Positions 63,830 to 64,000 of a DNA stretch of 64,000 bases are shown here, piece after piece (the stretch's first letter is position 1; every line of letters starts with the position of its first letter). A model generated the notes under the pieces. It worked only from the letters and a program-made list of their open reading frames with translations, was not told the origin of the DNA and searched no databases. The stretch is from Marinobacterium lacunae (GTDB taxonomy: Bacteria; Pseudomonadota; Gammaproteobacteria; Pseudomonadales; Balneatricaceae). The stretch is from NCBI RefSeq assembly GCF_000705555.1, contig NZ_JMQN01000038.1:1-64000 (forward strand). Direction: 5' to 3'. Made by a program: the position numbers and the translations under genes.

Positions 63830-64000
63830 ATGGCCCAGCAAGTGCCCCTCCTGATTAACGGCGAACTGGTTCACAGTGCAGCAACCGATATGATCCCGGT
63901 AACCAATCCGGCCACTCAGGAGGTCATTGCTCAGGTTCCCTGCACAACGGCGCAAGAGGTTGATCGTGCCGTGGCGGCGGCCAAAGCAGCGTTTGAAACC
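63830..64000 (+). CDS. mmsA: Methylmalonate-semialdehyde dehydrogenase (CoA-acylating), N-terminal part
   Basis: The first 57 codons; the gene runs off the window. QVPLLINGELVHSAATDMI, then VTNPATQEVIAQVP and AVAAAKAAFET, match the start of MmsA-type aldehyde dehydrogenases, which convert methylmalonate semialdehyde to propionyl-CoA in valine breakdown. GAGAGG lies before the ATG. Context with mmsR supports the call; the catalytic Cys is beyond the window. Confidence 0.85.
   Translation, partial: MAQQVPLLINGELVHSAATDMIPVTNPATQEVIAQVPCTTAQEVDRAVAAAKAAFET

Overview
The window looks like chromosome from a gamma-proteobacterium of the Oceanospirillales/Pseudomonadales kind. The grounds are the fairly high GC of the core genes, a Zur-linked zrgA/ABC/DUF3299 operon, a complete liuRABCDE leucine/isovalerate operon and an mmsR-mmsA pair. 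No rRNA, tRNA or CRISPR array was seen. The species cannot be named from the sequence alone.

Layout. 1-5.3 kb: the tail of an unknown gene overlapping a 1718-residue DUF4011 superfamily-1 helicase with a kinase-like N-terminus and a nuclease-like C-terminus, probably a defence or mobile-DNA locus. 5.4-15 kb: housekeeping genes (metH, an iron alcohol dehydrogenase, panD, small membrane and hypothetical proteins, a GNAT enzyme, a diguanylate cyclase). 15.1-18.3 kb: a zinc-uptake operon with a Zur-like box. 18.6-25 kb: prpE and an RND efflux pair. 25.1-32.4 kb: an AraC regulator, a DMT exporter, etfBA with a thioesterase and a hydrolase, and a FixL/FixJ-like two-component pair.

32.9-39.5 kb: an AT-richer gene-cassette array of integron type with no integrase in the window. 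Six or seven single-gene cassettes, nearly all with unknown products, are separated by attC or attC-like sites. One attC is split by an IS1111-family element with a frameshifted transposase and a 450-base non-coding 3' region that may encode its guide RNA. Cassette genes include a HEPN protein, a possible Ntn-hydrolase-like protein, a YidI-like membrane protein and an Ada-like zinc protein lacking the usual acceptor cysteine.

39.5-51.5 kb: rhlE, a DUF457 membrane protein, then the liu operon with an acyl-CoA ligase and an AhpD-like protein. 51.8-57.6 kb: a LacI regulator with an ABC importer and a GpdQ-like phosphodiesterase. 57.9-62.7 kb: a Liv-type ABC importer. 62.7-64 kb: mmsR and the start of mmsA.

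How they connect. Branched-chain amino acid carbon could enter by the Liv system and be degraded by the Liu enzymes, with electrons from isovaleryl-CoA dehydrogenase passing to EtfAB; MmsA would serve the valine branch. Two regulatory patterns support this link: LiuR-type palindromes occur before both liuR and livG, and an 18-base dyad (ATAAG-N8-CTTAT or close variants) recurs before etfB, the sensor kinase, liuR and livG.
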